Positions 10,229 through 21,500 of a stretch of 64,000 nt of DNA are shown piece after piece. Numbering within the stretch: position 1 is the first letter of the stretch; each line of letters begins with the position of its first letter. The notes beneath the pieces were generated by a model, which had not been told where the DNA came from, did no database searches, and saw nothing but the letters and a program-made list of their open reading frames with translations. The DNA lies in NCBI GenBank assembly GCA_020310875.1, contig CM035407.1, positions 201,098,153 through 201,162,152 of the forward strand, in the 5' to 3' direction. Made by a program: the position numbers and the translations under genes. Source of the DNA: Ceratopteris richardii (taxonomy: Eukaryota; Streptophyta; Polypodiopsida; Polypodiales; Pteridaceae).

Positions 10229-13200
10229 ATGGCAGAAGCTGGTACCAGTTCTCAAGCCGGATCTGGTGCCCAGATTGTGGACATAGAAACACTTCTCCTT
10301 GAGCCACGTCTCACAGCAAGGCCGCAAGAACTTCAAGCCGTACATGTGCTCCCCATTCAGGATCCTCCTCAAGGGCACACTTCTCAAGTAGGTAAGCATG
10401 CGCATTGGTTTAGTGATGTTGCTGGACCACTGGGCGATGGAACCTATTTCTGGGAAGCAGAATTGGAATTCAATGGCAAATGGGGTCGATACCACTTTTT
10501 CACACGCGAGTTTGAAAGCTATCAAAACGCCGAAGTCATGAGATCAGTTTGGATCAAAGCGGGTGTGGACAGTTATTTCAGGGCCCACTTACCAAAGCCG
10601 GATTTTCTACAATGTTCATATCTGATCAGTACAATCACGCCAAGCAGGGCCAAGGGAGGCGACAGCACCTTTGTGTTGCCATCACTGCTGCCGGGTAATG
10701 AGCTTAAAAGGTTCAAGTTGAACCTCAATCTGGTAAGAGAAGCATTGGGTATGTATGGCATGCACATCCCAACAGAAAAGGAAACCATGGTTCCAGGTCG
10801 AATGAAGCACAAGGAGCTTAATAAGTTGAAGGATATGGTAGCGATGACACCTACCATTGCGCTTCACCTGCGAACCATCATGCAACATTTTGCTTTCCCC
10901 GCCCAGGAACGATTCACAATGCCCCCGAAAAAAATATGGTTCAGCTTATATCTAGCAGAGACAGAAAGCCTTCCCATCAATGTGCCCCACTGGATCATAG
11001 ATCAGATCCACCTAGCGCATCAAAGGTGGAACAAGAAACAGAAGAATGTGCTCCACGGGTGTTGTGCTCTGACCAGAATAATCTACAGATGCTTGGCTTA
11101 TGACGTGCCTGTTCAGCGGGCACTCGTATGGTCCCGAGTCCAAGAATTCAAGAGAAGACTATCAGCAGTAGGCCCCCCATCAAAGAAGATGAGGGGGGGA
11201 GTCCAATTACCCTGTGCTCAACCAAGGGGAGCTACCACTACACCAGAAATCACCCCTCCCCAGACACGACGAGTTAGGCCATTCACAATCCGGCTACCAA
11301 GACCAAGCACAGAGGGACCCAATCTGGTGTTTCCACCCATTCCATCAGATTTGGAATTTCCACAGGGATTTACTCTTGAGGACCTCACGGATGAAGAAAT
11401 TGCCAGATTAATCTATGACTCTAACCTCGAAGCGGAAGCAGAGCGAGCTCAGGAACCACAACCCCAAACAACAACATCGGCCCCCACCCAACCACAAGTT
11501 GTAGAAGTCGATGTAGATGAACAAGAGGCAGGAGGAGACGAAGAAGAAGCCGACGAAGAACAACATCAAGAATATGACGAACTCTCCGAGTTAGCAAGTG
11601 CCCCAGCATATTCGGCACAAATCAAGAGACTATATCGAACCATGCGACTGGTTCAGGAACAGCATAAGATGTCACTAGAATCGGGCAAGAGACTCATGAA
11701 CGACTTGCTAGCTGAGGAAGGTGTGGATGAGTTGTTCATTGAGTCCATGAACCTTCATGCCGACGCCATAGGATTGGATGAGGCCATTCATGAGGCAATG
11801 GCCTACATTCACAGGTTTGAGAAAAGGGTTCCCGTTCGTCCCAGGAGGTCCAGGAAGCAAATTCACATCAATGTATCAGCACCAGGCGAGGCAGCGCAAG
11901 CAGAAGAATATCAGGAAGCACCGTTGTCACCACCATCCCCACCTCGCACTACCCAATTCTCCCCACCACACGACACTAGCACTACCACGTCCACTACCAC
12001 TACCATTGTCATGGGCATTCCACTCTCTCCGGGAATCCAATTCGGGGGAGTCACCATGCCCACCTTCACCACCCTGTTCACCGATGTCACATCCACTCCA
12101 CCCACGATCCCCATCTACACCGTCACTCAAACAATTGACACGATGGAAACATCACCTACCACAGCACCGCTCCCTCCCCCCATGCCACCTTCATCGCCCA
12201 TACCCCCTCCACCTACCTCTCCACTTGCATCCACATCATTCACATCTCCCATTCCCGCCCCCATTCCCCCTGCATCTTCAACCCTCCCAGCATTATTTAA
12301 TGTAAATAGCATATTTTTAGCATTAAATCAATGTGTATACCAGCTCCAGAATGAGTACAAAGCTCTGGACAACCGGTATCAACAACTGGCAACGCACCAT
12401 CAGAACTTACAAAGACAATTTCACATTCTACAAACAGAAAATGCAGAACTGAATCAACGCCACACGACGCTTGAGCAGGCTCACCAAACATTATTGGAGG
12501 CACCCCAACCATCGACAGAATCAGGTGTCAAACAACTAGAAGCTTTGCTCGCAGTATACCAAGCCGATAATCTCAAAGTCCGGCGTAACTTGGCACTTCT
12601 CAGAAAACACATGGCGGCCGCCCTTGAAGAGAACAAGAGACTGCAGCAGCAAAATGAAGCAAATCTAGAAGCAGCAATGGAAGGCTCTCCCCACGAAATT
12701 GATCCAGAGCAGTTTAAAGCTGTGCCCTCAGAGACAATGAAGACCATCTTGGACAGCTATGCAGATCTATTAGAAGCTCATGATGACTTGGAAAGGGAAC
12801 GTGATGCGCTGCGCAATCAACTCCAAGAGCAACAGACAGCACCCAGAGTCACAGAAACGACCACGACTTCAGAGGAAGTCAAGACATTGAAAGAGCAGGT
12901 GGCCGAATTACAGGCAAGATTACTCACACACGAAAGGCAGCCCTCTCCCGTTGTCGAACCAGAACCCGAGGATTTGGTACCCATCGAGGTAGATGAGACG
13001 TATGAGGAACCATACGTTCCTATGCCAATGCCAGGTGGTGAGCAAACCGCAGAAGGAATGGATACGTTAGAAATTGAAGTACCTGAGTGGCTCCAAACAC
13101 TAGAGAAAACAGCATCAACTCATGAAGATCGAGTGGCAGTTCAAATCCAATCTATGGCAAAGATAGAGGACACTATTATTAAATCAGAATACTTCCGCAG

Positions 13201-14329
13201 CATGTCCCACCATAGATGGATAGGAACCAATGATGATCAATACGTGCCATATTGTATACTCCTGGCGGACTACAATGCAGAAATCCAACAAAGATGTGGC
13301 AAACCTCCAACGTTTGCTACACAATTTGGGCCAGATGACATCCCAGAGAGCGCTCAAAAAGGATCCATTCATCAACCCACTTGGAGGATCCGACTCCTCG
13401 AAACCTACCCGGAGATGGTTCGCACTTGGACGAATATGCCTCTTTTTATTAAATATAACCCTTGTTACGTTCCTGTACTCCGCAGACGCACATGGCCAGA
13501 GTTTACCCTTGCAGTCAAGAATATCAAGGGCTGCGCCAAATGGTTAAACTACGTCTATCTAGCACCCCCTCAAGGACCTCCCACCGTCAATTATATGATT
13601 TCCACCATACGGCACTGGAGCATCCGATTAAGGAATACCCCTGATGTGATGGCCCAGATGTGCATGAAAATTTTTGAATTAATGCTTATTACATTCAGGA
13701 CATTCAAGAATATCAAGGACCCACACTTCTCAGGCGTCGGATTCCTTACAGGAAACCAAGATTTAGTTTATGACATGAGCACCACTCCTTCCATAGAGGT
13801 GATATATGCTTGGCACGCCAGAATAAAATACCTCCCAGCCTGCTTTAAACAAACATTCGAGGAGATGTTCATAACAGGGTTCTGGGAATACCACTCAGAA
13901 ATATTTGTACCCAGACCCTCACATCTCCTCCATTTATTTGCTATGGAGCGAACCATTCACTCAGAACAATTACGTGTGCCACATCCAGATGTCCTAGGGC
14001 CAGTCAATTGGGATGCGTTGCTGACAGATCTAGCAAGGGAACTCAGGTTAGAAGAACACCACCTCGCCGCCGATGTTGTCCAATATTACGTCCAAAAAGC
14101 AGCTAGACAAGGGTCTGTCAGGGGCGACAGACGCGAGAGTGGGGGGGTGTTGGCAGTAGTCTTGGTACACCAGGACTTACAAGACGTGAAAGTCAAAGAA
14201 GGGAGTCAGAGCGAAGGGACAGCACAAGCAAACTGGGCAGTCAAAGAAGATCTGGCAAGTAGGCCAATATTTTTTCAAGACATTAATGCAGATCAAAGAG
14301 ATGGACATGCAGGGAGGAAGAGCAAGTAG
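10229..14329 (+). CDS. R1 ORF3, large coiled-coil protein in the env position
   Basis: The protein has 1,366 residues and starts at ATG in GCCATGG, a good plant context. Residues about 60-320 form a conserved globular region (HWFSDVAGPLGDG, CCALTRIIYRCLAYDVPV). An acidic linker (about 400-470) and a Pro/Thr-rich stretch (about 560-690) follow. Heptad-rich coiled coils cover about 700-905 (LRKHMAAALEENKRLQQQN). A second conserved region covers about 950-1300 (PYCILLADYNAEI, IKYNPCYVPV, FWEYHSEIF). I see no signal peptide or transmembrane segment, so it does not look like an envelope protein. The last ~60 codons run through the polypurine tract and into the 3' LTR. Homologues: R2, R3, V1, E2. 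The N-terminal region may be distantly related to the plant transposon-associated domain found in other Athila-like elements, but I cannot verify that. Function unknown. Confidence 0.88.
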   Translation: MAEAGTSSQAGSGAQIVDIETLLLEPRLTARPQELQAVHVLPIQDPPQGHTSQVGKHAHWFSDVAGPLGDGTYFWEAELEFNGKWGRYHFFTREFESYQNAEVMRSVWIKAGVDSYFRAHLPKPDFLQCSYLISTITPSRAKGGDSTFVLPSLLPGNELKRFKLNLNLVREALGMYGMHIPTEKETMVPGRMKHKELNKLKDMVAMTPTIALHLRTIMQHFAFPAQERFTMPPKKIWFSLYLAETESLPINVPHWIIDQIHLAHQRWNKKQKNVLHGCCALTRIIYRCLAYDVPVQRALVWSRVQEFKRRLSAVGPPSKKMRGGVQLPCAQPRGATTTPEITPPQTRRVRPFTIRLPRPSTEGPNLVFPPIPSDLEFPQGFTLEDLTDEEIARLIYDSNLEAEAERAQEPQPQTTTSAPTQPQVVEVDVDEQEAGGDEEEADEEQHQEYDELSELASAPAYSAQIKRLYRTMRLVQEQHKMSLESGKRLMNDLLAEEGVDELFIESMNLHADAIGLDEAIHEAMAYIHRFEKRVPVRPRRSRKQIHINVSAPGEAAQAEEYQEAPLSPPSPPRTTQFSPPHDTSTTTSTTTTIVMGIPLSPGIQFGGVTMPTFTTLFTDVTSTPPTIPIYTVTQTIDTMETSPTTAPLPPPMPPSSPIPPPPTSPLASTSFTSPIPAPIPPASSTLPALFNVNSIFLALNQCVYQLQNEYKALDNRYQQLATHHQNLQRQFHILQTENAELNQRHTTLEQAHQTLLEAPQPSTESGVKQLEALLAVYQADNLKVRRNLALLRKHMAAALEENKRLQQQNEANLEAAMEGSPHEIDPEQFKAVPSETMKTILDSYADLLEAHDDLERERDALRNQLQEQQTAPRVTETTTTSEEVKTLKEQVAELQARLLTHERQPSPVVEPEPEDLVPIEVDETYEEPYVPMPMPGGEQTAEGMDTLEIEVPEWLQTLEKTASTHEDRVAVQIQSMAKIEDTIIKSEYFRSMSHHRWIGTNDDQYVPYCILLADYNAEIQQRCGKPPTFATQFGPDDIPESAQKGSIHQPTWRIRLLETYPEMVRTWTNMPLFIKYNPCYVPVLRRRTWPEFTLAVKNIKGCAKWLNYVYLAPPQGPPTVNYMISTIRHWSIRLRNTPDVMAQMCMKIFELMLITFRTFKNIKDPHFSGVGFLTGNQDLVYDMSTTPSIEVIYAWHARIKYLPACFKQTFEEMFITGFWEYHSEIFVPRPSHLLHLFAMERTIHSEQLRVPHPDVLGPVNWDALLTDLARELRLEEHHLAADVVQYYVQKAARQGSVRGDRRESGGVLAVVLVHQDLQDVKVKEGSQSEGTAQANWAVKEDLASRPIFFQDINADQRDGHAGRKSK
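14134..14147 (+). other. R1 polypurine tract
   Basis: The G/A-rich run GAGAGTGGGGGGG directly precedes the LTR start TGTTGGC at 14148. It is the expected plus-strand primer and also encodes part of ORF3. Confidence 0.85.
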
Positions 14330-14863
14330 GGAGCTCGAAGATATGTATGGCAGATCACTAGAAGAAATCCCTACAACAACAGTGATTTTTATCACTAACA
14401 ATCATTGTAAATATCATTTCACATTTTTGTAGCTCCATTTTGTGCAAGCCAAGGAGTCCTTGAGCTTGAGGAGCCTTAGAAGTAGTTGCGTACCAATTTT
14501 CGTATTTTTTAGATCTCGTTTGAGCCCCCAAATAAGCCCTGGAACCTAATTTTTAACTATGCCGGACACTAGGTCTGGACAGGGCCAAAAGCTAGTCAAA
14601 AACTATAAAAAGAGCTAGAGAGCTCATTTTTGGGGTTAGATTGTAATTGAAACGAACTTGTAAGAGCATTTTGAAAGTAATCTAAAAGCTCCATTGATTC
14701 TCACTCTTTGTCTTGCATTGTGTGCGCGTGTGTGTGTATGTGTGTGCATGCTTGTGTGCTTCTCACTCACGCACTTGTGCCGCCACTTGCTCGAGGTCTT
14801 CATACCATCCTCACGTCTTCTCGGATTGACATTAAAGGAGGTGCTACTCATCATTGAGCTACA
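14148..14863 (+). repeat. R1 3' LTR
   Basis: The 716-bp LTR starts TGTTGGC after the polypurine tract and ends TTGAGCTACA. It shares with E1 and R3 the block containing CCAAGGAGTCCTTGAGCTTG, the TATA region, the GT-rich run and the GGATTGACATTAAAGGAGGTG terminus. TATAAAAA lies at 14604-14611. The first ~180 bp also carry the end of ORF3. Confidence 0.9.
14604..14611 (+). promoter_or_regulatory. TATA box of R1 3' LTR
   Basis: TATAAAAA followed by the inverted repeat GAGCTAGAGAGCTC is conserved among the family's LTRs. Confidence 0.7.
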
Positions 14864-17800
14864 CCCTATTATACTTAGTCAACAAACCATGTAACACAGG
14901 ACGACTGATACGTTGGTTTCTATTACTCATGGAGTATGATTTTGAAGTAGTAGTCAGGAAAGGAAAGACACATCTTAGAGCTGACCACCTTTCAAGATTA
15001 ACCTCAGGAGAAGCTCCTCAAGGAGTAGCGGATGAATTACCAGATGCATACTTGTTTAACCTTGAGATAGCACTAGAATGGGCTAAGCCTATAGTCCCCA
15101 TTCTCACATATGGACCCAAGAATCCTAGGATAAAGATCAGAGAAGGAGAGATTACCAAGTCTCAGAGGTACCAAATAATGGCAGGAAGCATATATAAACA
15201 GGATAATCAAAAGATTCTTGCTTGTTGTGTAGATGAATCAGAGCATGCGAATTGGTTGCAATTAGCACACATAGGTGCACTAAAGCAACATCATTCAAAA
15301 CATCGAACATTACAGACTCTGCATAGATTAGGAGTATATTGGCCTTCTATGGAAGCAGATGTCTACAAGTTGTGTAAAGAATGTCAGGTGTGTTGTGAAA
15401 GACCACCAGTAGAGCATGCTACATTATATCATGTGTCTCTCACACCAGACTGGAGTGAACCTTTAGTGACATACTTGAGGATGAACACATTCCCTCAAGG
15501 CATGACCTTAGCTCGACAACGCAGTCTAGAGCAGGAAGCTCAAGACTATTCACTTATTGGCGATAATCTATACAAAAGAGGACGAGATGGATATCTAAGA
15601 CAATGTGTTCATGAGAGCGATTATCTGAGCATACTAGAGACTGCACATCAAGGTGTTGCAGGAGGTCATTTTGGACCCGATAGGATAATCAAAGCCATCC
15701 TCTTTTCAGGATTATGGTGGCCCACTCTTCACATGGATGCACATACCTATGTAAAGAGATGTGATGTGTGCCAAAGAACTCAGTTTCCTACTCGCAGAGA
15801 TGAAATGCCATTGAAACCCATGATGGGCGGACGTGCATTTTCAAAGTGGGGTATAGACTTTGTAGGACCCATTAACCCCCCTGCAAAAGGTACACATGCG
15901 GAATACATTATTGTTGCCACAGATTATCTAACCAAATGGGTAGAGGCAAAAGCCAAAAAAAAGAATGATGCTCACACGATTGCAAAATTCTTATTTGAAA
16001 ATGTCTTTACAAGATATGGACTGCCTATAGAGTTAGTGAGCGATCGAGGCACTCACTTTCTAAACCAAGTCATTGAATATTTGTTACAGGATTTTATGGT
16101 GATTCACAAGAAATCTGCACCATATCATCCTCAGGCCAATGGTCAGGCTGAAAGCACTAACAAGATACTTTGTAACGTACTGACGAAACTCGTGAACAAC
16201 AAACGTTCAGATTGGGACAAACAGTTACACCACGCTGTTTGGGCATATCGAGTGGCCTACAAGACCGTACTCAATGCAACTCCCTTTCAGATGGTTTTTG
16301 GTCAGAATGCAGTGCTTCCTTTGGACTTCTTGATACCGACACTTAAGGTTGCACAGGAACATCAGTGGACCGGCCATGAATTATCAGCGAGAATAATGGA
16401 CTTGGAACGATTAGGAGAAACCAGGCTGAAAGCAGCAGCGGGAATATACGCAGTGAAGAAGTGACAGAAAGCATATTTTGATGCACATGTGAAAGATAAA
16501 GGCCTAAAAGAAGGAGATTTAGTTCTAGTGTATACGCTGAAACAACACGCACGGAAGTTAGAAAAGCGAGGTTATGGACCTATGATCATTAACAGACTTT
16601 CAACAAGTGGAGCAGTACAGTTAGCCACCTTAGAAGGAGACATAATGCCTAATTACATTAGTGGCTGTAGAGTCAAGTTATATCAAGAACCTCTTACTGA
16701 GGATATGCTTAGACGACTCACGTTGGCAAAGAAGCGTAAGGAGGAAGAAAATAGAATACGAGCTGAAGCTCAGGCAGAAGCAATAGAACGCATTAAGCGC
16801 ATGAAGCTAAGAAGACAAGGACTAGGAAGAGAACATTATAACCATCTGGAAACATCACCCAGATATCCCATGGCCATGTGTCAAGTAAAGTCAACCACTC
16901 ATCCTAGCATAGTGGATAGGAGACCATTCATTACAGTTAGGCTAGGGCACGTCAACCCTTGCCAAGAACTCAGGGCTTTAATTGACTCAGGTGCTGCAAC
17001 TAGTGCGATTAGATGGTCCCACTATAAGGATTCAGGAATAGAAATGCGGCCAATTGAGGCATACCTCATAGGCCTAGGAGGCATGGAAACCCCTTGCATG
17101 GGTGAGGTGGACCTTCCTATCCTCATTAAGAATATGACCATGACGGCGAAGCTACTAGTGTGCCATGATGACGACCTGATAGAACCCTTAATCCTTGGCC
17201 AAGATTGGCTATACGATCACTTAGTGGACCTAAATCTTAGACAAGGCTCCTTACAGGTTGGAACCTTAGAGCAGAAGCGAGTGATACCGCTTGACTTCCC
17301 TAACGGTATTTCGACTGAGGTTTGTAACCCTAGACCCTATGAAATACATGCGACGGAAGACCGGAAGATCTTTAATCAGACCAGTCACGTTACGTCTACA
17401 CCAACCCACTCGGGCTTGGCTATGGACAGTTGTCAATCAGAAGGACGACAGGAGATCTTCCCTGGGACTTCCTGCAAACTAGAAGAGGAAGCTACCCATC
17501 CGCTAGGGCAGATGGACACAATCAGCGGTCAGGTGGGTTGCATCAGCGGCCAAATGAGCACGACACCCTGCGGTGCTCATCCTTCCAAACTTGTTGCGGA
17601 CTGGCCTAGATTAAAGTTAAAGAACGAATCACTTCCTAATGGGCAGGTCACGCAAGTATTGGATCTCCCTTCTTTTCCAAAGCAGAGCGTCCATCCGACC
17701 TCTCAACCTCAACAACAACAGAGTCACCCATGACGAAGGAACCCAGACCGACGGCAGTATCAGAAGACACAACAAGGAAAGCAATCTAGGCCACCCAAAG

Positions 17801-18297
17801 GAAGCGGCACCAGACAAATATGGGTGCCATAAGGACAAAAAGCACCGAAGAACTCCAACCAAGCAGAGATCGACAAGAAAAAGACAGAACAGAAACAGAA
17901 TCGGTATCCACCATCCCCTCGACCTTCTTCTACAGGTTCGAGCATTCGACAAATTTGGATCGCCAAGAAATACCTTATCCATAGACCCACACCCACGCAG
18001 ATTTGGGTACCCAAACCATGTATCGTAGCTCAACCCTTAAGCCATGTAATATATACCCCTCACAAATCTTTCCATCCCTCAATACCACCACACCCGATAC
18101 TACCTTTTGCCCCTCAACAGAAACCCACCACCCACTCAAAGACTCTTAGGAAATGGATACCGAAGCGTGTCCAATCGTCTTCCCCTAACCCCATGTCTGA
18201 CAAAACTACCCCCCCGACTAACATACAACCTTGTAATAAATCACTAACCTTTAAACCTTGTATAAATTCACCCACCATCATCACACGTCACTCATAA
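14864..18297 (+). pseudogene. pol: R2 pol remnant: RNase H end to C-terminal tail
   Basis: One reading frame is kept across the whole stretch, with stops at 16462 (TGA), 17731 (TGA) and 17830 (TAA). It starts within RNase H, then has the two H2C2 zinc modules (about 15170-15400 and 15540-15780) and the integrase core with GIDFVG, SDRGTHF and QAESTNK, so all three acidic residues remain. The second retropepsin-like domain (about 16920-17260) has DSGA from 16984 and LILGQDW. The tail has W-V-P-K-like repeats (RQIWVP, RQIWIAKK, TQIWVPKP, RKWIPKR). Retention of frame despite stops suggests ageing by point mutation. The 5' part lies beyond R1 and E1, outside the window. Confidence 0.88.
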
Positions 18298-18527
18298 TCT
18301 CATCTCATCAAGGAACGTATGCATCATCTGAAACGTGTAGGTGTCTAGAGACCTGCACTAGTGCTGCAAGAAGCATTGCATCCATCACATCACAACACTT
18401 GGCTACACGGGTTACGCATCAGTTATGGAAAGGGATTGCGGTCTCACTTTAATGGGATCATAATTAATTTCCATGCTAATGTGTTAATCTTTTGTAGCAG
18501 ATCTTTCTCATTAACCCACCAGTCATC

Positions 18528-21500
18528 ATGCAAACCGACGAAGGACCATCAGGAGCAGGCCCCAGTGTAGCTGCAGTGCCCCTCAACGTGTTACGAGCAG
18601 AATCCCACCCGACTGCTCCACCGCCAGAATTCCAAGGATTTCCAGGGCCCATGCCGATTGACAACCCACCTATGGGCTACACAGAAAAGATACACTGTAA
18701 CTCTCACTGGTTTAAGGGACTTGCAGGACCCTTAGCGGACGCGGATTTCATATTTGAATCTACTTTGACATTTGATGACCGCACTTGGGGAAAATACCAA
18801 TTCTTCTCCAGAGAGTTCGAAGCCCTACAGAACACCCAGGATTTAACTCACGTTTGGGCCAGAGCAGGCTTCACGGAGTATTTCAGTGATCCTCTGCCCA
18901 AACCTGACTTTTACAGGTGTTATTATTTAATCACTACTTTGCTGGCCTCAGAGAATAAGGATATCCCCGGAACTTTTATTTTGCCTTCTTTAGTGGATGA
19001 TCCACCCTACAAAAGGTTTTACCTCTCAAAGGATTTAATTAGAGCGGCCATCAAAATTCATGGCACCCACACACCCACAGATCGAGAAAGATTAATTCCA
19101 GACCCTATGAAACGTGGGGATGTCACTAAGTGGGAGGCGATCTCAGCAATTACACCTGAGCTGTCAAAGCCGCTACGGATATGCATGCAACACTTCGCAT
19201 TCCCCGCTCAGGACAGATTTACCATGCCCCATAAAAGAATATGGTTTGGATTGTACTTAGCGTGTACCGGACCTCAGACTGTTGATCTGGCGAGCTGGAT
19301 CATTGATCAAATGTATTTGGCACAACACAGATGGGAACGAAAGAAAGTGCTTAATGGATGTTGTGCGCTCACAAGAATTGTTTATATGTGCTTGGCCTAT
19401 GATTTGCCAATTGAACGCGCATTAACAGGAGAAGAGCTGAAAGCATTCAAAGGAACGACGAAGAAAGCCAGGAAGCCCAGTAGAACACGGGCAGGTAAGC
19501 GCATGAGAGGCACCATTCCTTGCCTTCAAGTGCCAGAGTCACCATCACCACAACCCCCTCCAGAGCGATCACCGACAGAAGCCGCTCCCACAGTGCAACC
19601 TATTCGCATAAGGTTGTCTAGACCAGCGGTCACAGAGGGCACTACTAGTATCGCTGCACCTCAGGCAGCTGCAACCACAGAACCCACCACCACGACAGCA
19701 GAAGCTCCCACCACTATTGGTGCGGACGCCTTTTCTTTCCCAATACCACACATGGAGGCAGAACCAATAAACACAACATTCGATTTTGAAATGCCTGATG
19801 CATTCTCAAATGAATTCCAGTTTTCAGAGGCACAGATGTTCTCCCAAGAATATGAACGCCCCAGTTACCCTACCACACCGCGGGATCTACCACAGGGACA
19901 AGTTGTGTCGAGCTCTGATGACGAACGAACAACCACCGACGATGACGAAGGTGATGACGAAGCCAGCCAGGGCACGCATGATTCCCAAGAACAAGGACAG
20001 ACAGACGGCCAAGGCCAACAAACCGATGCACACGGTGACACCAGCACGCACGAAGAGGAGACTTTCGAAGCAGCAGCTTACACGCTGGCAATCAAGAAAT
20101 TATATCGTACGATGGAGAAAGTCTAGGCACGGAAGAAATTGACTGAAGAAGAGAGCCAGGCCCTAATCGAACAAGAACTAGTCTCCGGAGGATTTAAAGA
20201 AGTCTACATCAGAGGGTTCAGAGAACTGGTCCAATCCATCGGCCCGGTCGAAGCACTGAGGTATTTACAAAGGAAGCCACTCCCCCAATATGACCCTCGC
20301 AGAGTTCGCCTGCTATCGAAGCCCGGTGAATATATTCGAGTTCCGGTAGGTGCTCAGTCATCCCACCAGGCACAAGATGCACGCCTACGGCCGGAAAGAT
20401 CCTTCACCGAAGAAGCCATCCTAGTCGACTCCCCGCCACGTACTACCGTTGTACATACTACCACTATCCTTGAAATAACATCCACACCATCTACTCCTCT
20501 CTCACCTCATGTTTCACCAACCCATCCTGTATCCCCAGCACACCCACCTGCTCCTCCCACATCCACACCAGTCCACGGCAACACAGCCACACCCTTTGCC
20601 CTGCCCATTCATGCCACCATGCCCACACCCAACCCTCCGTGTCTACATGTTAACCCCTTCACCCCTTCATCCTTCCCATCCTTTCCCCCACCTTTAAGAC
20701 CCCCTTTCACCTTTCTAACCCCACTAACCTTCTTACCAGTTTCACCTCCACAACCCACCATAACCCCTATATCCCCTTTTCACCAAGCTACTCCAGCCAT
20801 CCCCCCTGTAAATTACTCTACATTTGTAAATCCCGTCTTCACACCTACACAACCACCCACATACACACCGCTTTTCACAGTCACCGCACTTGACACGTCC
20901 AATGACATGGACATCTCACCACCCACCGCACCAGCACCCACTCCACTCACAGCACCATCATATTTAGGTACGTCACAATTTTCCACGATCACCACTGCAT
21001 CCACCTTCCCAACCCCATTTCCCATTCCCGCTGCATCTACTTCCACTACATCCTCACTTAGCACTCCATTACTATTATCGCCAACCATAGACACTGCACT
21101 TCAACAAATGTTCACATGCATGTCACAAGTACGAGATGAGTTCGCATCTCTAGGCAACAATTATCAACAGCTGCAGAGGATGACCAATGAATTGCAGTCG
21201 CAGCTCAATTCATTATCAATCGAGAATGCCTCGTTAAATACGCGACACCAAGAACTAAGAGAGGCATATCATAAGCTAGAGCTAGAATGTGAAGAGAAGA
21301 CAAAAGAAGCCACTGCTGATCTGGACAACCTGCTTCGAGCCCAAACAATTAGGAACGCGACGCTGACCAGAAATATGGGCCTACTCAGGAGGCACCTAGC
21401 CGCAGCCCAGGAGGAGAACGTGAGACTCCAAGCGCAGAATAGAGAAAATTTGGAAGCGGCACTGGACCACCCTGAACAACCATTAAGTCCGAGCAGATTC

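Larger units (their letters stand above)
5063..14863 (+). mobile_element. R1: Ty3/gypsy element, right-hand part, genes intact
   Basis: R1 is the plus-strand element interrupted by E1. What remains here is the gag-pol polyprotein from just after protease 1 to its end, ORF3, the polypurine tract and the 3' LTR (14148-14863). Both coding regions are free of stops and frameshifts, and the visible catalytic residues are present. At 14864 the sequence continues inside R2 RNase H codons, so R1 appears to have inserted into R2 pol. Its 5' LTR, gag and protease 1 should lie left of the window beyond E1. Confidence 0.88.

Noticed and set aside
10229-14329. ORF3 as an envelope protein
   Set aside because: Its position fits, but no signal peptide, fusion peptide or membrane helix is visible. 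The content is coiled coil and low-complexity linkers.
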